Assembly: GCA_023395775.1 (NCBI GenBank)
Contig: JAEWYA010000088.1
Coordinates: 1-5,707, forward strand
Origin: Bacillota bacterium
GTDB lineage: Bacteria; Bacillota; Clostridia; Oscillospirales; Oscillospiraceae
Length of the DNA: 5,707 nt
Direction of reading: 5' to 3'
Program-made: the position numbers and the translations under genes
Notes under the pieces: generated by a model
What the model was told of the DNA's origin: nothing
The model's database searches: none
Seen by the model: only the letters and a program-made list of their open reading frames with translations
In this document: in pieces, positions 1 through 5,009 of the stretch
Position numbering within the stretch: the stretch's first letter is position 1
Layout: the number at the start of each line of letters is the position of its first letter

Positions 1-595
1 TCACCAGCACCCAGCGGGTGGCACCGGCGTCGTCCCCGGTGCGCCAGAGTTGATAGACGGTGGTGGAGATGGTGGCAGTGCGGCCCGGCGTATACCCGGC
101 AATCATGGAGGTGGCTCCGTATTCGCCCAGAGCCCTGGCGAAGGCCAGCACGGTCCCTGCTAAAATTCCCTGCTTGCAATAGGGCATCCGCACGCGCCAG
201 AAAATGTAGGAATTGGAAAGACCCAGCGTCCGCCCGGCGTCCGCCAGCGTCTCGTCAAAGGACTCAAAGGCCCCCCGGGCGGTGCGGTACATCAGCGGGA
301 ACGCCACTACAACCGTGGCGAAGATCGCGCTCCACCAGGTCATGACCAGCTTTGTGCCGAAGTGGGCCAGAAACCAGCCGCCTACGACCCGGTTGGGTCC
401 CAGCAGGCGCAGCAGGAGATAGCCCACAACCGTTGGCGGAAGAACCAGCGGCAGCGTCAGTACCACATCCAGGATGCCCTTTGCAAGGCGCGGCAGCCGG
501 GCGATATAATACGCGGCCAAAAGGCCCAGAAAGAATACCGCCACAGTGGAGATGGTGGAGATCCGCAGGGAGTTGTAAAGTGGATACCAGTCCAT
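1..595 (-). CDS. modB: Molybdate ABC transporter permease ModB (3' end cut off)
   Basis: This is the inner-membrane permease that passes molybdate (or tungstate) from the ModA receptor into the cytoplasm, driven by the ATPase ModC. The 198 residues visible start MDWYPLYNSLRI and read without a frame break to the window edge; full ModB proteins have roughly 220-230 residues, so only the last part is missing. Hydrophobic segments fit an ABC permease fold. The cytoplasmic EAA-type loop is seen as ETLADAGRTLGLS followed by FWRVRMP. The typical ModB signature ALGEYGATSMIAGYTPGRT follows, then TTVYQLWRTGDDAGA. The ATG at 593-595 is chosen because AAGGAG lies 5 nt upstream (601-606). It lies 128 nt downstream of modA on the same strand, so the two are probably co-transcribed. 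modC would be expected beyond position 1. The identification is firm; whether it prefers molybdate or tungstate cannot be told. Confidence 0.95.
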   Translation of the reverse strand, partial: MDWYPLYNSLRISTISTVAVFFLGLLAAYYIARLPRLAKGILDVVLTLPLVLPPTVVGYLLLRLLGPNRVVGGWFLAHFGTKLVMTWWSAIFATVVVAFPLMYRTARGAFESFDETLADAGRTLGLSNSYIFWRVRMPYCKQGILAGTVLAFARALGEYGATSMIAGYTPGRTATISTTVYQLWRTGDDAGATRWVLV

Positions 596-600
596 GGGGG

Positions 601-606
601 CTCCTT
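601..606 (-). promoter_or_regulatory. Ribosome binding site of modB
   Basis: On the minus strand this reads AAGGAG, 5 nt before the modB ATG. It follows, with one base between, a perfect 8-bp hairpin (608-626), so access of the ribosome could depend on that structure. Confidence 0.75.
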
Positions 607-607
607 T

Positions 608-626
608 CTGTGGGAAGCTCCCACAG
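608..626 (-). repeat. Perfect 8-bp hairpin just before the modB ribosome binding site
   Basis: CTGTGGGA and TCCCACAG are exact inverted copies with a 3-nt loop. In the minus-strand transcript the stem ends one base before the AAGGAG of modB. It could protect the downstream modB message or tune its translation relative to modA. There is no T-run after it on the minus strand, so it is not a standard terminator for modA. Confidence 0.55.
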
Positions 627-671
627 GGGATTTTTGCGCTGTGCACACAACGGCGGATTTTATTGCGGTTG

Positions 672-708
672 CCGCGCGGGCGGAGACGGGAGCCTTCGCG
701 CCGCGCGG
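672..708 (-). repeat. GC-rich inverted repeat in the modA-modB gap
   Basis: CCGCGCGG occurs twice (672-679 and 701-708). As the word is its own reverse complement, the two copies can pair as an 8-bp stem with a 21-nt loop in the modA-modB message. It begins 15 nt after the modA stop. No U-run follows. A partial attenuator or RNA-stabilising stem giving more receptor than permease is plausible but is inference. Confidence 0.4.
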
Positions 709-723
709 TCCCTTATCCTGGGG

Positions 724-1602
724 TTAAGCCACGGCGGTAAAGCCTACGGATTCAAAAACAGACATCGCGTCGGGGGTGGAGAGATAGTCCAGGAACGCCT
801 TTGCCTCGGCGGGATGCTGGGAGCCCGACAGCACGGCGGCGGGATAGATCACCTGACCGCACATCTCTTTGGTGGCGCTGTCCACCACGGTGAGGCCGGC
901 GGAATACGCGTCGGTGGCGTAGATGACGCCGCAGTCCACACTGCCCTCGGAGACCTGGGTGGTGACTTCCTTCACGTTGGAGCCATAGGTCAGGACGCCG
1001 TTGGCCTTCAGGGCCTCCTCATCCAGCTTGTAAAAGGCGAAAATCTTCTGGGTATACTGACCCACGGGCACGTCGCTGTTGCCCATTGCCATCAGAATAT
1101 CACCGGCCTTCAGGTGCTCCGCCAGCTGGTCAAAGCTCTCGATACCCTTGGGATTGTCCTTGGGGACCACCAGTGTCCCCTTGTTCTCCAGCAGGTCGAT
1201 CCGGGTAGAGGTGTCGATCATGTCCAGACCGTCGGGATTCTTTTCCGCGTCGCCTTTCAGGGAGCCGTCCAGCGCGTTCATCTGCTTCTGCGCGGCTGAA
1301 ATGAACAGATCGCATTCCGCACCCTCCTGAATTTGGGTCAGCAGCGTGCCGGAGGATTCATAGGTGGGGGTGACGGTGACGTTGGGAGCCACAGTCTTGT
1401 AAGCTTCAATGATCTGGTCGAGGGTCTCCGTCATGGACGCGGCGGCGAAAACGGAAATCTCCACCGGCTCGGCGGCGGGGGCGGAGGAGGCGGCGCCGGA
1501 ACCGGACGCGGAACCGGTAGACGCCGCAGGCGCGGCGGCGCCGCAGGCGGCCAGAGACAGAGACATCGCCAGGGCCAATGCAAGTGCAAGTGCTTTTTTC
1601 AT
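724..1602 (-). CDS. modA: Molybdate ABC transporter substrate-binding lipoprotein ModA
   Basis: ModA is the extracytoplasmic receptor that captures molybdate or tungstate and delivers it to ModB. The 292-residue protein has a type II signal peptide: MKK, a run of Ala/Leu, and the lipobox L17-A-A-C20, so it should be lipid-anchored outside the membrane. An Ala/Ser/Gly-rich linker follows (about 21-47). The mature domain starts at EISVFAAASMTETLDQ (48-63), a hallmark of the family. YESSGTLLTQIQEGAECDLFISA (81-103) carries the Ser-Gly oxyanion-binding region, and VDCGVIYATDAYSA (222-235) and YPAAVLSGSQHP (253-264) are also typical. The ATG at 1600-1602 is preferred over an upstream in-frame ATG at 1656 because AAGGAAGG lies 8 nt before it and the lipoprotein signal then begins at residue 1. 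An unusual 164-nt leader separates it from the MoeA-like gene. Ligand choice between Mo and W is not resolved. Confidence 0.95.
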   Translation of the reverse strand: MKKALALALALAMSLSLAACGAAAPAASTGSASGSGAASSAPAAEPVEISVFAAASMTETLDQIIEAYKTVAPNVTVTPTYESSGTLLTQIQEGAECDLFISAAQKQMNALDGSLKGDAEKNPDGLDMIDTSTRIDLLENKGTLVVPKDNPKGIESFDQLAEHLKAGDILMAMGNSDVPVGQYTQKIFAFYKLDEEALKANGVLTYGSNVKEVTTQVSEGSVDCGVIYATDAYSAGLTVVDSATKEMCGQVIYPAAVLSGSQHPAEAKAFLDYLSTPDAMSVFESVGFTAVA

Positions 1603-1610
1603 GTATACAA

Positions 1611-1618
1611 CCTTCCTT
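1611..1618 (-). promoter_or_regulatory. Ribosome binding site of modA
   Basis: AAGGAAGG on the minus strand, 8 nt before the ATG at 1602. It decides the modA start: the upstream ATG at 1656 has no comparable site and would put 18 residues ahead of the signal peptide. Confidence 0.75.
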
Positions 1619-1627
1619 TCATATGTT

Positions 1628-1727
1628 GGCGGCCACGGGTCGCCGGAGGTGGGCACTCGAAACGGAGTGCCGTATTCTGAACTCCCGAAGGAGATTGCAG
1701 ACCGTGATACTCAACGGAGGTAAACGA
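1628..1727 (-). ncRNA. Candidate structured 5' leader of modA (possible cis-regulatory RNA)
   Basis: About 100 nt upstream of modA can fold, on the minus strand, into several stems. There is a UUCG tetraloop on a CUCC/GGAG stem (1682-1693). There is a 7-bp stem GGCACTC/GAGTGCC with a 6-nt loop (1652-1671). An enclosing 5-bp stem CACGG/CCGTG joins 1702-1706 to 1634-1638. A GGCG/CGCC stem (1641-1644 with 1628-1631) cannot form together with the enclosing stem because their strands interleave. The 5' edge is the 26-bp element shared with moaA. Moco- and molybdate-related leader RNAs are known upstream of mod and moa genes in other bacteria, but I cannot match this one to a described class. Stems of this length also arise by chance in GC-rich DNA. 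Confidence 0.4.
1702..1727 (-). repeat. 26-bp element shared with the moaA leader, modA copy
   Basis: On the minus strand it reads TCGTT-T-ACCT-CCG-TTGAGTATCACGG. It matches 22 of 26 positions, in the same orientation relative to the downstream gene, with the copy at 5013-5038 before moaA. The last 13 bases are identical. The copy lies 100 nt upstream of the modA ATG. It is not found before modB, moaC, MOSC or the MoeA-like gene. A shared operator or RNA element for Mo genes is the likely reading. Confidence 0.6.
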
Positions 1728-1738
1728 TTTAGGAAAGT

Positions 1739-1761
1739 ACCGCGCCCGCCCCGGGCGCGGT
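1739..1761 (-). terminator. Strong GC hairpin after the MoeA-like gene (terminator or attenuator)
   Basis: ACCGCGCCCG and CGGGCGCGGT form a perfect 10-bp stem with a 3-nt loop, 5 nt after the stop codon of the MoeA-like gene. On the minus strand the stem is followed by ACTTTCC, so the U-run is short and termination may be partial. As no convincing promoter is seen between it and modA, read-through past this hairpin may supply the modA message. Confidence 0.5.
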
Positions 1762-1766
1762 GAGAT

Positions 1767-2789
1767 TTATTTTCCAAAGGGGCAGTCTGGCCAGTGGCAG
1801 GGCTTGCAGCCCAGGCACAGCCCGCCGTTGCCCAATGCCACGATATCGCTCCGGGAGACGGGAACGCCCGCCGCCACCGCCGGGAGAACCAGATCGAACA
1901 CCGTGGCTCCGGCAAACATGACGCAGCCGGGAAGACCCATGACGGGCGTGCCGTCAGAGAAATAACCCAGAAGGAACATAGCTCCGGGCAGAACAGGCGC
2001 GCCGTAGGTGACAATCTCCGCCCCCGCCGCCCGGATGCCGCCGGGGGTATTGTCGTCGGGGTCCACGCTCATGCCGCCGGTACAGAGCACCAGATCAACG
2101 CCCTTGGCCCGGACCTGATTGATGGCGATGGCTACATTTTCCACGCCATCGCCCGAAAAGATCTGGGTAACGGTTTCAATCCCCATGTTTTCAAGCTTTT
2201 TTTTCACCGCCGGAGTAAATTTGTCTTCAATCAGGCCGTTTTTTACCTCGCTGCCGGTGGTGACGATGCCGACTGTTTTCAGCTTGTAGGGAAGGACGTT
2301 CAAAAGGGGCGTGCTCCCCGCCGCCTCCGCCGCCGTTTCCAGCGTGGTTTCCGGCACCACCAGCGGGATGACCCGCATTCCGGCCAGCTTGTCGCCGGCC
2401 TTTACCATCGTTCCGCCCTTTCGGGTGGCCAGCATCACGTCCGGAACGGAATTCACGGCGTTGAGCTTCTCCACATCCACGGTAAAGTACCCGTCGCACT
2501 CCGCGAACAGCTCGATCTTGCCCTCTTTGATATCCTCCGTCCGGCGGATATTCCGGCCCATAGCCAGCTTGCACAGCCGCACAGCCGCGTCGTCCTCGTG
2601 GAGCATCCCGGGGCGCAGCTCCCACACGTACAGATGCTCTTTCCCCATGGAGAGAAGGACCGGGACATCCTCCTCCGTTACCACGTGGCCCTTGCGGAAC
2701 CGGGCTCCCTTGAACTCACCGGGAATAATCTGGGTCAGGTCGTGACACAGTACGTGGCCCACGGCCTCTCGCGTTTTGATGAGCTTCAT
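1767..2789 (-). CDS. MoeA-like molybdopterin-binding protein with a Cys-rich tail
   Basis: A 340-residue protein holding a molybdopterin-binding (MoCF/MogA-type) domain at about 170-305. Visible signatures are GIVTTGSEVKNG (174-185), LCTGGMSVDPDDN (235-247), a PVLPGAMF loop (265-272) and GLPGCVMFAGATVFD (285-299), which parallels the GLPGNP-type loop of MoeA. It is shorter than canonical MoeA (about 400 residues). The N-terminal half (1-160) does not look like the usual MoeA domain arrangement. Family members are thought to bind molybdopterin or Moco, but the exact reaction is not established, so I give no gene symbol. The C-terminus ends CLGCKPCHWPDCPFGK, with Cys at 325, 328, 331 and 336, a possible metal or Fe-S site. 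Its ATG overlaps the MOSC stop (ATGA), with GGAGG 7 nt upstream (2797-2801), indicating translational coupling. Confidence 0.85.
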   Translation of the reverse strand: MKLIKTREAVGHVLCHDLTQIIPGEFKGARFRKGHVVTEEDVPVLLSMGKEHLYVWELRPGMLHEDDAAVRLCKLAMGRNIRRTEDIKEGKIELFAECDGYFTVDVEKLNAVNSVPDVMLATRKGGTMVKAGDKLAGMRVIPLVVPETTLETAAEAAGSTPLLNVLPYKLKTVGIVTTGSEVKNGLIEDKFTPAVKKKLENMGIETVTQIFSGDGVENVAIAINQVRAKGVDLVLCTGGMSVDPDDNTPGGIRAAGAEIVTYGAPVLPGAMFLLGYFSDGTPVMGLPGCVMFAGATVFDLVLPAVAAGVPVSRSDIVALGNGGLCLGCKPCHWPDCPFGK

Positions 2790-3229
2790 GCGTTCGCCTC
2801 CAGAATTTCAATTTCGTCACCGGCGCGGACCGTTCCCTCCCGTACTACCACGGCGAAGATTCCCTCAGTGGGCATGACACATTTACCGACGGCCTTTTTG
2901 ACGGCGCAGTCGCTGTGGCACTCCTTGCCGATCTGAGTGACCTCCACCTCGGATTCCCCGATGCGCAGGCGGGTCCCCACCGGCAGGCGCTTCAAATCGA
3001 TGCCCACGGTATTGATGTTTTCCGCGAAAATACCGTCAGTCAGAGGGATGGGGCAGGCGGCGCGCATGGTATCCACGCTCTCCTCCGCCAGGAGGCTGAT
3101 CTGTCGGTGCCAGTCTCCGGCGTGGGCGTCGCCCACGATCCCATGTCGGAGCTTCAGCTGTATTTGAGAAACGGGATGCTTCTGCGTCCCTTTTTGTTCG
3201 CTGATGTTGACGGATGTGACACTTGCCAT
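2786..3229 (-). CDS. Stand-alone MOSC domain protein
   Basis: A 147-residue protein consisting of essentially one MOSC (Moco sulfurase C-terminal) domain. Visible are KGTQKHPV (13-20), GIVGDAHAGDWHRQISLLAEES (30-51), and ECHSDCAVKKAVGKCVMPTEGIFAVVV (103-129). Cys104, Cys108 and Cys117 are candidate sulfur-handling residues. MOSC domains are associated with binding Moco and handling its terminal sulfur. In several bacteria this short form is found fused or next to MogA/MoeA-type proteins, which fits its place here. It starts 1 nt after the moaC stop, with GGAGG at 3236-3240 inside the end of moaC. Its stop overlaps the start of the MoeA-like gene by 4 nt. The three therefore form one tightly coupled unit. 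No signal peptide or membrane segment is seen, so it acts in the cytoplasm. The exact substrate is not deducible. Confidence 0.9.
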   Translation of the reverse strand: MASVTSVNISEQKGTQKHPVSQIQLKLRHGIVGDAHAGDWHRQISLLAEESVDTMRAACPIPLTDGIFAENINTVGIDLKRLPVGTRLRIGESEVEVTQIGKECHSDCAVKKAVGKCVMPTEGIFAVVVREGTVRAGDEIEILEANA

Positions 3230-3230
3230 C

Positions 3231-3713
3231 TTATACCTCCCCGATATATTCGCCGCTTTTTCCGCCGCTCTTTTTCAGAAGGCGGATGTTCTGAATGCAC
3301 ATGTCCTTCTGGACGGCCTTGCACATGTCGTAAATGGTCAGCGCCGCCACAGACACGGCCGTCAGCGCCTCCATTTCAACGCCGGTCACGCCGCTGCACG
3401 CGACGCTTGCCAGAATCTCCACCCGGCTGGGTTGGTCGTTCAGGTGAAACGCGATGTCGATCTTCGTCAGAGGCAGGGGATGGCACATGGGGATCAGCTC
3501 CCAGTTGCGCTTGGCGGCTATGATGCCCGCCACCTGAGCCACCGCCAGAACATCGCCCTTCTTCATACTTCCGTCTCTGATTTTTTGCAGGACCTCCGGC
3601 GAAACAAGAATCTCTCCGCCGGCCAGAGCCTCCCGCCGGGTGACGGGCTTCAACCCCACGTCCACCATGTGGGCGCGGCCCTGCTCGTTAAAGTGGGTCA
3701 GTTCATCTGCCAT
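3231..3713 (-). CDS. moaC: Cyclic pyranopterin monophosphate synthase MoaC
   Basis: MoaC converts the MoaA product 3',8-cyclo-7,8-dihydro-GTP into cyclic pyranopterin monophosphate, the first stable Moco intermediate. The 160-residue length is standard. It opens MADELTHFNEQGRAHMVDV. It contains the family's active-site residues: Lys51 (MKKGDV), His78 (PMCHPL), Glu113 and Glu115 (GVEMEAL), Asp129 and Lys132 (IYDMCKA). It ends with the usual KKSGGKSG (147-154). The ATG at 3711-3713 is chosen over one seven codons upstream (3734). GAGGG lies about 7 nt before the inner ATG, nothing comparable precedes the outer one, and the inner start gives the family's normal N-terminus. It is the first gene of a MOSC/MoeA-like unit and sits about 350 nt downstream of moaA, across the hairpin-rich gap. 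Confidence 0.97.
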   Translation of the reverse strand: MADELTHFNEQGRAHMVDVGLKPVTRREALAGGEILVSPEVLQKIRDGSMKKGDVLAVAQVAGIIAAKRNWELIPMCHPLPLTKIDIAFHLNDQPSRVEILASVACSGVTGVEMEALTAVSVAALTIYDMCKAVQKDMCIQNIRLLKKSGGKSGEYIGEV

Positions 3714-3739
3714 GTTTTGATCCCTCTGTCTCATGTGAA

Positions 3740-3767
3740 ATTATGCGCCGCAAGGGCGGCTACCCAA
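3740..3767 (-). promoter_or_regulatory. Possible promoter of moaC
   Basis: On the minus strand, TTGGGT (3762-3767) and CATAAT (3740-3745) are separated by 16 nt. The -10 is good and the -35 weak. The spacer holds a 5-bp inverted repeat (GCCGC/GCGGC, 3747-3760). The transcript would start near 3733, which would leave out the upstream ATG at 3734 and supports the inner moaC start. Confidence 0.35.
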
Positions 3768-3781
3768 CTCTCTTGTCTCGC

Positions 3782-3812
3782 TCACTAAAAAGCCCGTAGG
3801 GCTTTTTAGTGA
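3782..3812. terminator. Bidirectional-type intrinsic terminator hairpin (hairpin A)
   Basis: A perfect 14-bp inverted repeat (3782-3795 and 3799-3812) with a 3-nt loop. The GC core GCCC/GGGC is flanked by five A on one side and five T on the other, so a core hairpin followed by a U-run forms in either direction. On the minus strand it would end or attenuate transcripts coming from moaA before moaC. It shares flanks with hairpins B and C. Confidence 0.7.
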
Positions 3813-3839
3813 AAGCGGAGGAGCGCGCCCCTCGTCCCC

Positions 3840-3867
3840 TCGCAAAAAATCAGCGGATTTTTTGCGA
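3840..3867. repeat. 12-bp perfect hairpin (hairpin B)
   Basis: Arms 3840-3851 and 3856-3867 are exact inverted copies around a 4-nt loop AGCG. The core is A/T-rich (six A in one arm, six T in the other), closed by TCGC/GCGA. The left flank CGTCCCC-TCGC and right flank GCGAAA match hairpin C. A weak terminator role is possible, but the stem lacks a GC core. Confidence 0.7.
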
Positions 3868-3900
3868 AAAAGGAGGAAGCGTCCGCAAGGATAAGCAGCC

Positions 3901-3939
3901 TCGCCGCAGGCGGGAGCGAACAGAGCGCAGTTTGCGACT
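3901..3939. repeat. 39-bp direct repeat, copy 1
   Basis: It matches the copy at 4017-4055 at 36 of 39 positions. Within it, CGCC-GCA-GGCG forms a small hairpin (3902-3912), and GCGAAC pairs with GTTTGC allowing one G-U. The conserved middle reads AGCGAACAGAG. Partly complementary sequences flank it (near 3876-3886 and 3931-3951), as in copy 2, but the match is imperfect. Confidence 0.75.
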
Positions 3940-3960
3940 TCACGCGTCTTCCCGTCCCCC

Positions 3961-3985
3961 TCGCGGAAACCCCCGGTTTCCGCGA
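3961..3985. repeat. 11-bp perfect hairpin (hairpin C)
   Basis: TCGCGGAAACC (3961-3971) and its exact inverse GGTTTCCGCGA (3975-3985) surround a CCC loop. The left flank CGTCCCCC and the right flank GAAAGC match those of hairpins B and A, while the core differs. There is no T-run on either side, so it is unlikely to be a terminator. Confidence 0.7.
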
Positions 3986-3986
3986 A

Positions 3987-4060
3987 AGCACAGGCGCAAC
4001 GGAGCGGTGTGAACTTTCGCCGCAGGCGGAAGCGAACAGAGCTCAGTTTGCGCCTGTGCT
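3987..4060. repeat. Long inverted repeat enclosing direct-repeat copy 2
   Basis: AGCACAGGCGCAA (3987-3999) and TTGCGCCTGTGCT (4048-4060) are perfect 13-bp inverted arms with 48 nt between them. The inner 48 nt contain most of direct-repeat copy 2. The right arm ends on the first base of the moaA stop codon, so in the moaA message the stem starts at the stop. Confidence 0.75.
4017..4055. repeat. 39-bp direct repeat, copy 2
   Basis: The second copy of the element at 3901-3939, 116 bp away, with 36 of 39 positions alike. It keeps the CGCC-GCA-GGCG hairpin (4018-4028) and the GCGAACAGAG core. Its last bases are part of the right arm of the 13-bp inverted repeat. Confidence 0.75.
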
Positions 4061-5004
4061 CAGCCGCCGATCTCGTTCATGTTCCGGCTCGTGTCGCTGC
4101 CGCCGTCTGCCAGATGGTGCTGCTCCGGCTTTTGGGCAATGCCCCGCCGGATGGCGGTTTCCAGCTCCGCGCCGTGGAGGCCCCGAAGGGACAGCTCCGC
4201 CTTGCTGTGGAGGCAGGGCTTCAGTTTTCCGTCGGACGTGACCCGAATGCGGTCGCAGCGGTCACAGAACCGATGGCTCAGGGGTTCGATCAGTCCCACC
4301 GTCCCGGCCCAACCGGGGACGCGGTAGCGCGCCGCCGTACCGGAGGGCTCGCAGAGCCGCAGAGCGGGGACTTGCCGCAAAACCTCCGCCGCCGGGAGAA
4401 AACAGCTTTTTTCCCAGTCTGCGCACTGCCCCATAGGCATCAGCTCAATGAAGCGAATTTCCCATGGGCGGTGTTCGGTCAGAGCCACAAAGTCCTTGAT
4501 CTCGCCGTCGTTGAACCCGCCGATCAGGACCACGTTACACTTCAGATTCGTAAACCCGGCCCGCTCCGCCGCATCCAGCCCCGCCAGCACGTCGCTGAGA
4601 CGGCCTCGGCGGGTGATGTGGGAAAAGCGGTCAGGGCAGAGAGTGTCCAAACTGACGTTCAAGCGGCTCACGCCTGCTTCCTTCAGCGGTGCGGCCAGCT
4701 CCGGCAGGCGGCTGCCGTTGGTGGTCATGCACAGCTCCTCAAAGCCGGGGATGGCGGAAAGGCCTCGGCAAATCTCCAAAATCCCGTGTCGTACCAAAGG
4801 TTCTCCGCCTGTAAGGCGAATTTTTTTCACGCCGCAGTTTACCGCGGCCCGTCCGATCTCCACGCACTCTTCCACGGAAAGAATGTCGCGATGGGCGCGT
4901 TTTTCCACGCCCGTTTCCGGCATACAGTAACGGCAGCGGTAATTGCACAGGTCTGTCACCGAAAGCCGCAGATATCGAATTGTCCGGCCACAGCCATCCG
5001 TCAT
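4060..5004 (-). CDS. moaA: GTP 3',8-cyclase MoaA (radical SAM)
   Basis: MoaA is the radical-SAM enzyme that rearranges GTP to 3',8-cyclo-7,8-dihydro-GTP, the first step of Moco synthesis; MoaC, encoded next, finishes the step. The 314 residues carry the N-terminal 4Fe-4S motif C20-x3-C24-x2-C27 (TDLCNYRCRYCMPE), the SAM-binding GGEP (67-70), TTNGSRL (94-100) and LNVSLDTL (115-122). The second 4Fe-4S site is C247-x2-C250-x13-C264 (FCDRC...LKPC). It ends RNMNEIGG, with the C-terminal Gly-Gly needed for activity in this family. The ATG at 5002-5004 is preferred to a TTG seven codons upstream: GGAGG (5010-5014) lies 5 nt before it, and the transcript appears to start near 5036. The 26-bp element shared with modA fills the short leader. 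Downstream the message meets the hairpin-rich gap before moaC. Confidence 0.97.
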   Translation of the reverse strand: MTDGCGRTIRYLRLSVTDLCNYRCRYCMPETGVEKRAHRDILSVEECVEIGRAAVNCGVKKIRLTGGEPLVRHGILEICRGLSAIPGFEELCMTTNGSRLPELAAPLKEAGVSRLNVSLDTLCPDRFSHITRRGRLSDVLAGLDAAERAGFTNLKCNVVLIGGFNDGEIKDFVALTEHRPWEIRFIELMPMGQCADWEKSCFLPAAEVLRQVPALRLCEPSGTAARYRVPGWAGTVGLIEPLSHRFCDRCDRIRVTSDGKLKPCLHSKAELSLRGLHGAELETAIRRGIAQKPEQHHLADGGSDTSRNMNEIGG

Positions 5005-5009
5005 AGGTA

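Larger units (their letters stand above)
3735..4059. other. Gene-free, repeat- and hairpin-packed gap between moaC and moaA
   Basis: These 325 bases hold no credible gene. Short open frames on both strands are Arg-rich translations of the repeats. The content is three perfect hairpins (3782-3812, 3840-3867, 3961-3985), two copies of a 39-bp direct repeat (3901, 4017) and a long inverted repeat (3987-4060). The order hairpin then direct repeat occurs twice with a period near 120 bp, so most of the region is a duplicated composite element of the REP/BIME kind or a small non-autonomous element. It interrupts what would otherwise be a moaA-moaC operon. Confidence 0.8.

Noticed and set aside
640..647. 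TGTGCACA palindrome between modA and modB
   Set aside because: Only 8 bp with no second copy or promoter next to it; such a short palindrome is expected by chance.
352..1299. Long plus-strand frame of 315 codons opposite modB and modA (also 1794-2936, 2915-3523 and 4009-5034)
   Set aside because: These lie antisense to firmly identified mod and moa genes in GC-rich DNA, where long shadow frames are expected; their composition (His, Gly, Arg-rich) matches no protein family.
1599..1622. Seven-codon minus-strand frame (MKGRLYT) whose TGA overlaps the modA ATG
   Set aside because: The ATGA overlap looks like a leader peptide, but no ribosome binding site precedes its ATG and its own sequence is simply the modA ribosome binding site; most likely chance.
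1603..1656. 18-residue N-terminal extension of ModA from the ATG at 1656
   Set aside because: It would place MPTSGDPWPPTYERKVVY ahead of a normal lipoprotein signal; the AAGGAAGG before 1602 marks the true start.
3714..3734. Seven-codon extension of MoaC from the ATG at 3734
   Set aside because: There is no ribosome binding site before it and it lies at the predicted transcript start; GAGGG serves the inner ATG.
3809..4012. Plus-strand 67-codon frame in the repeat region, and a matching minus-strand 61-codon frame (3806-3991)
   Set aside because: Both are Arg- or Pro-rich translations of hairpins and repeats, with no family resemblance; the plus frame even repeats RRRRERTERSLRL-like text where the DNA repeat recurs near 4020.
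3782..4060. CRISPR array
   Set aside because: The repeats are few, unequal and themselves hairpins with palindromic inserts, without regular unique spacers or cas genes.
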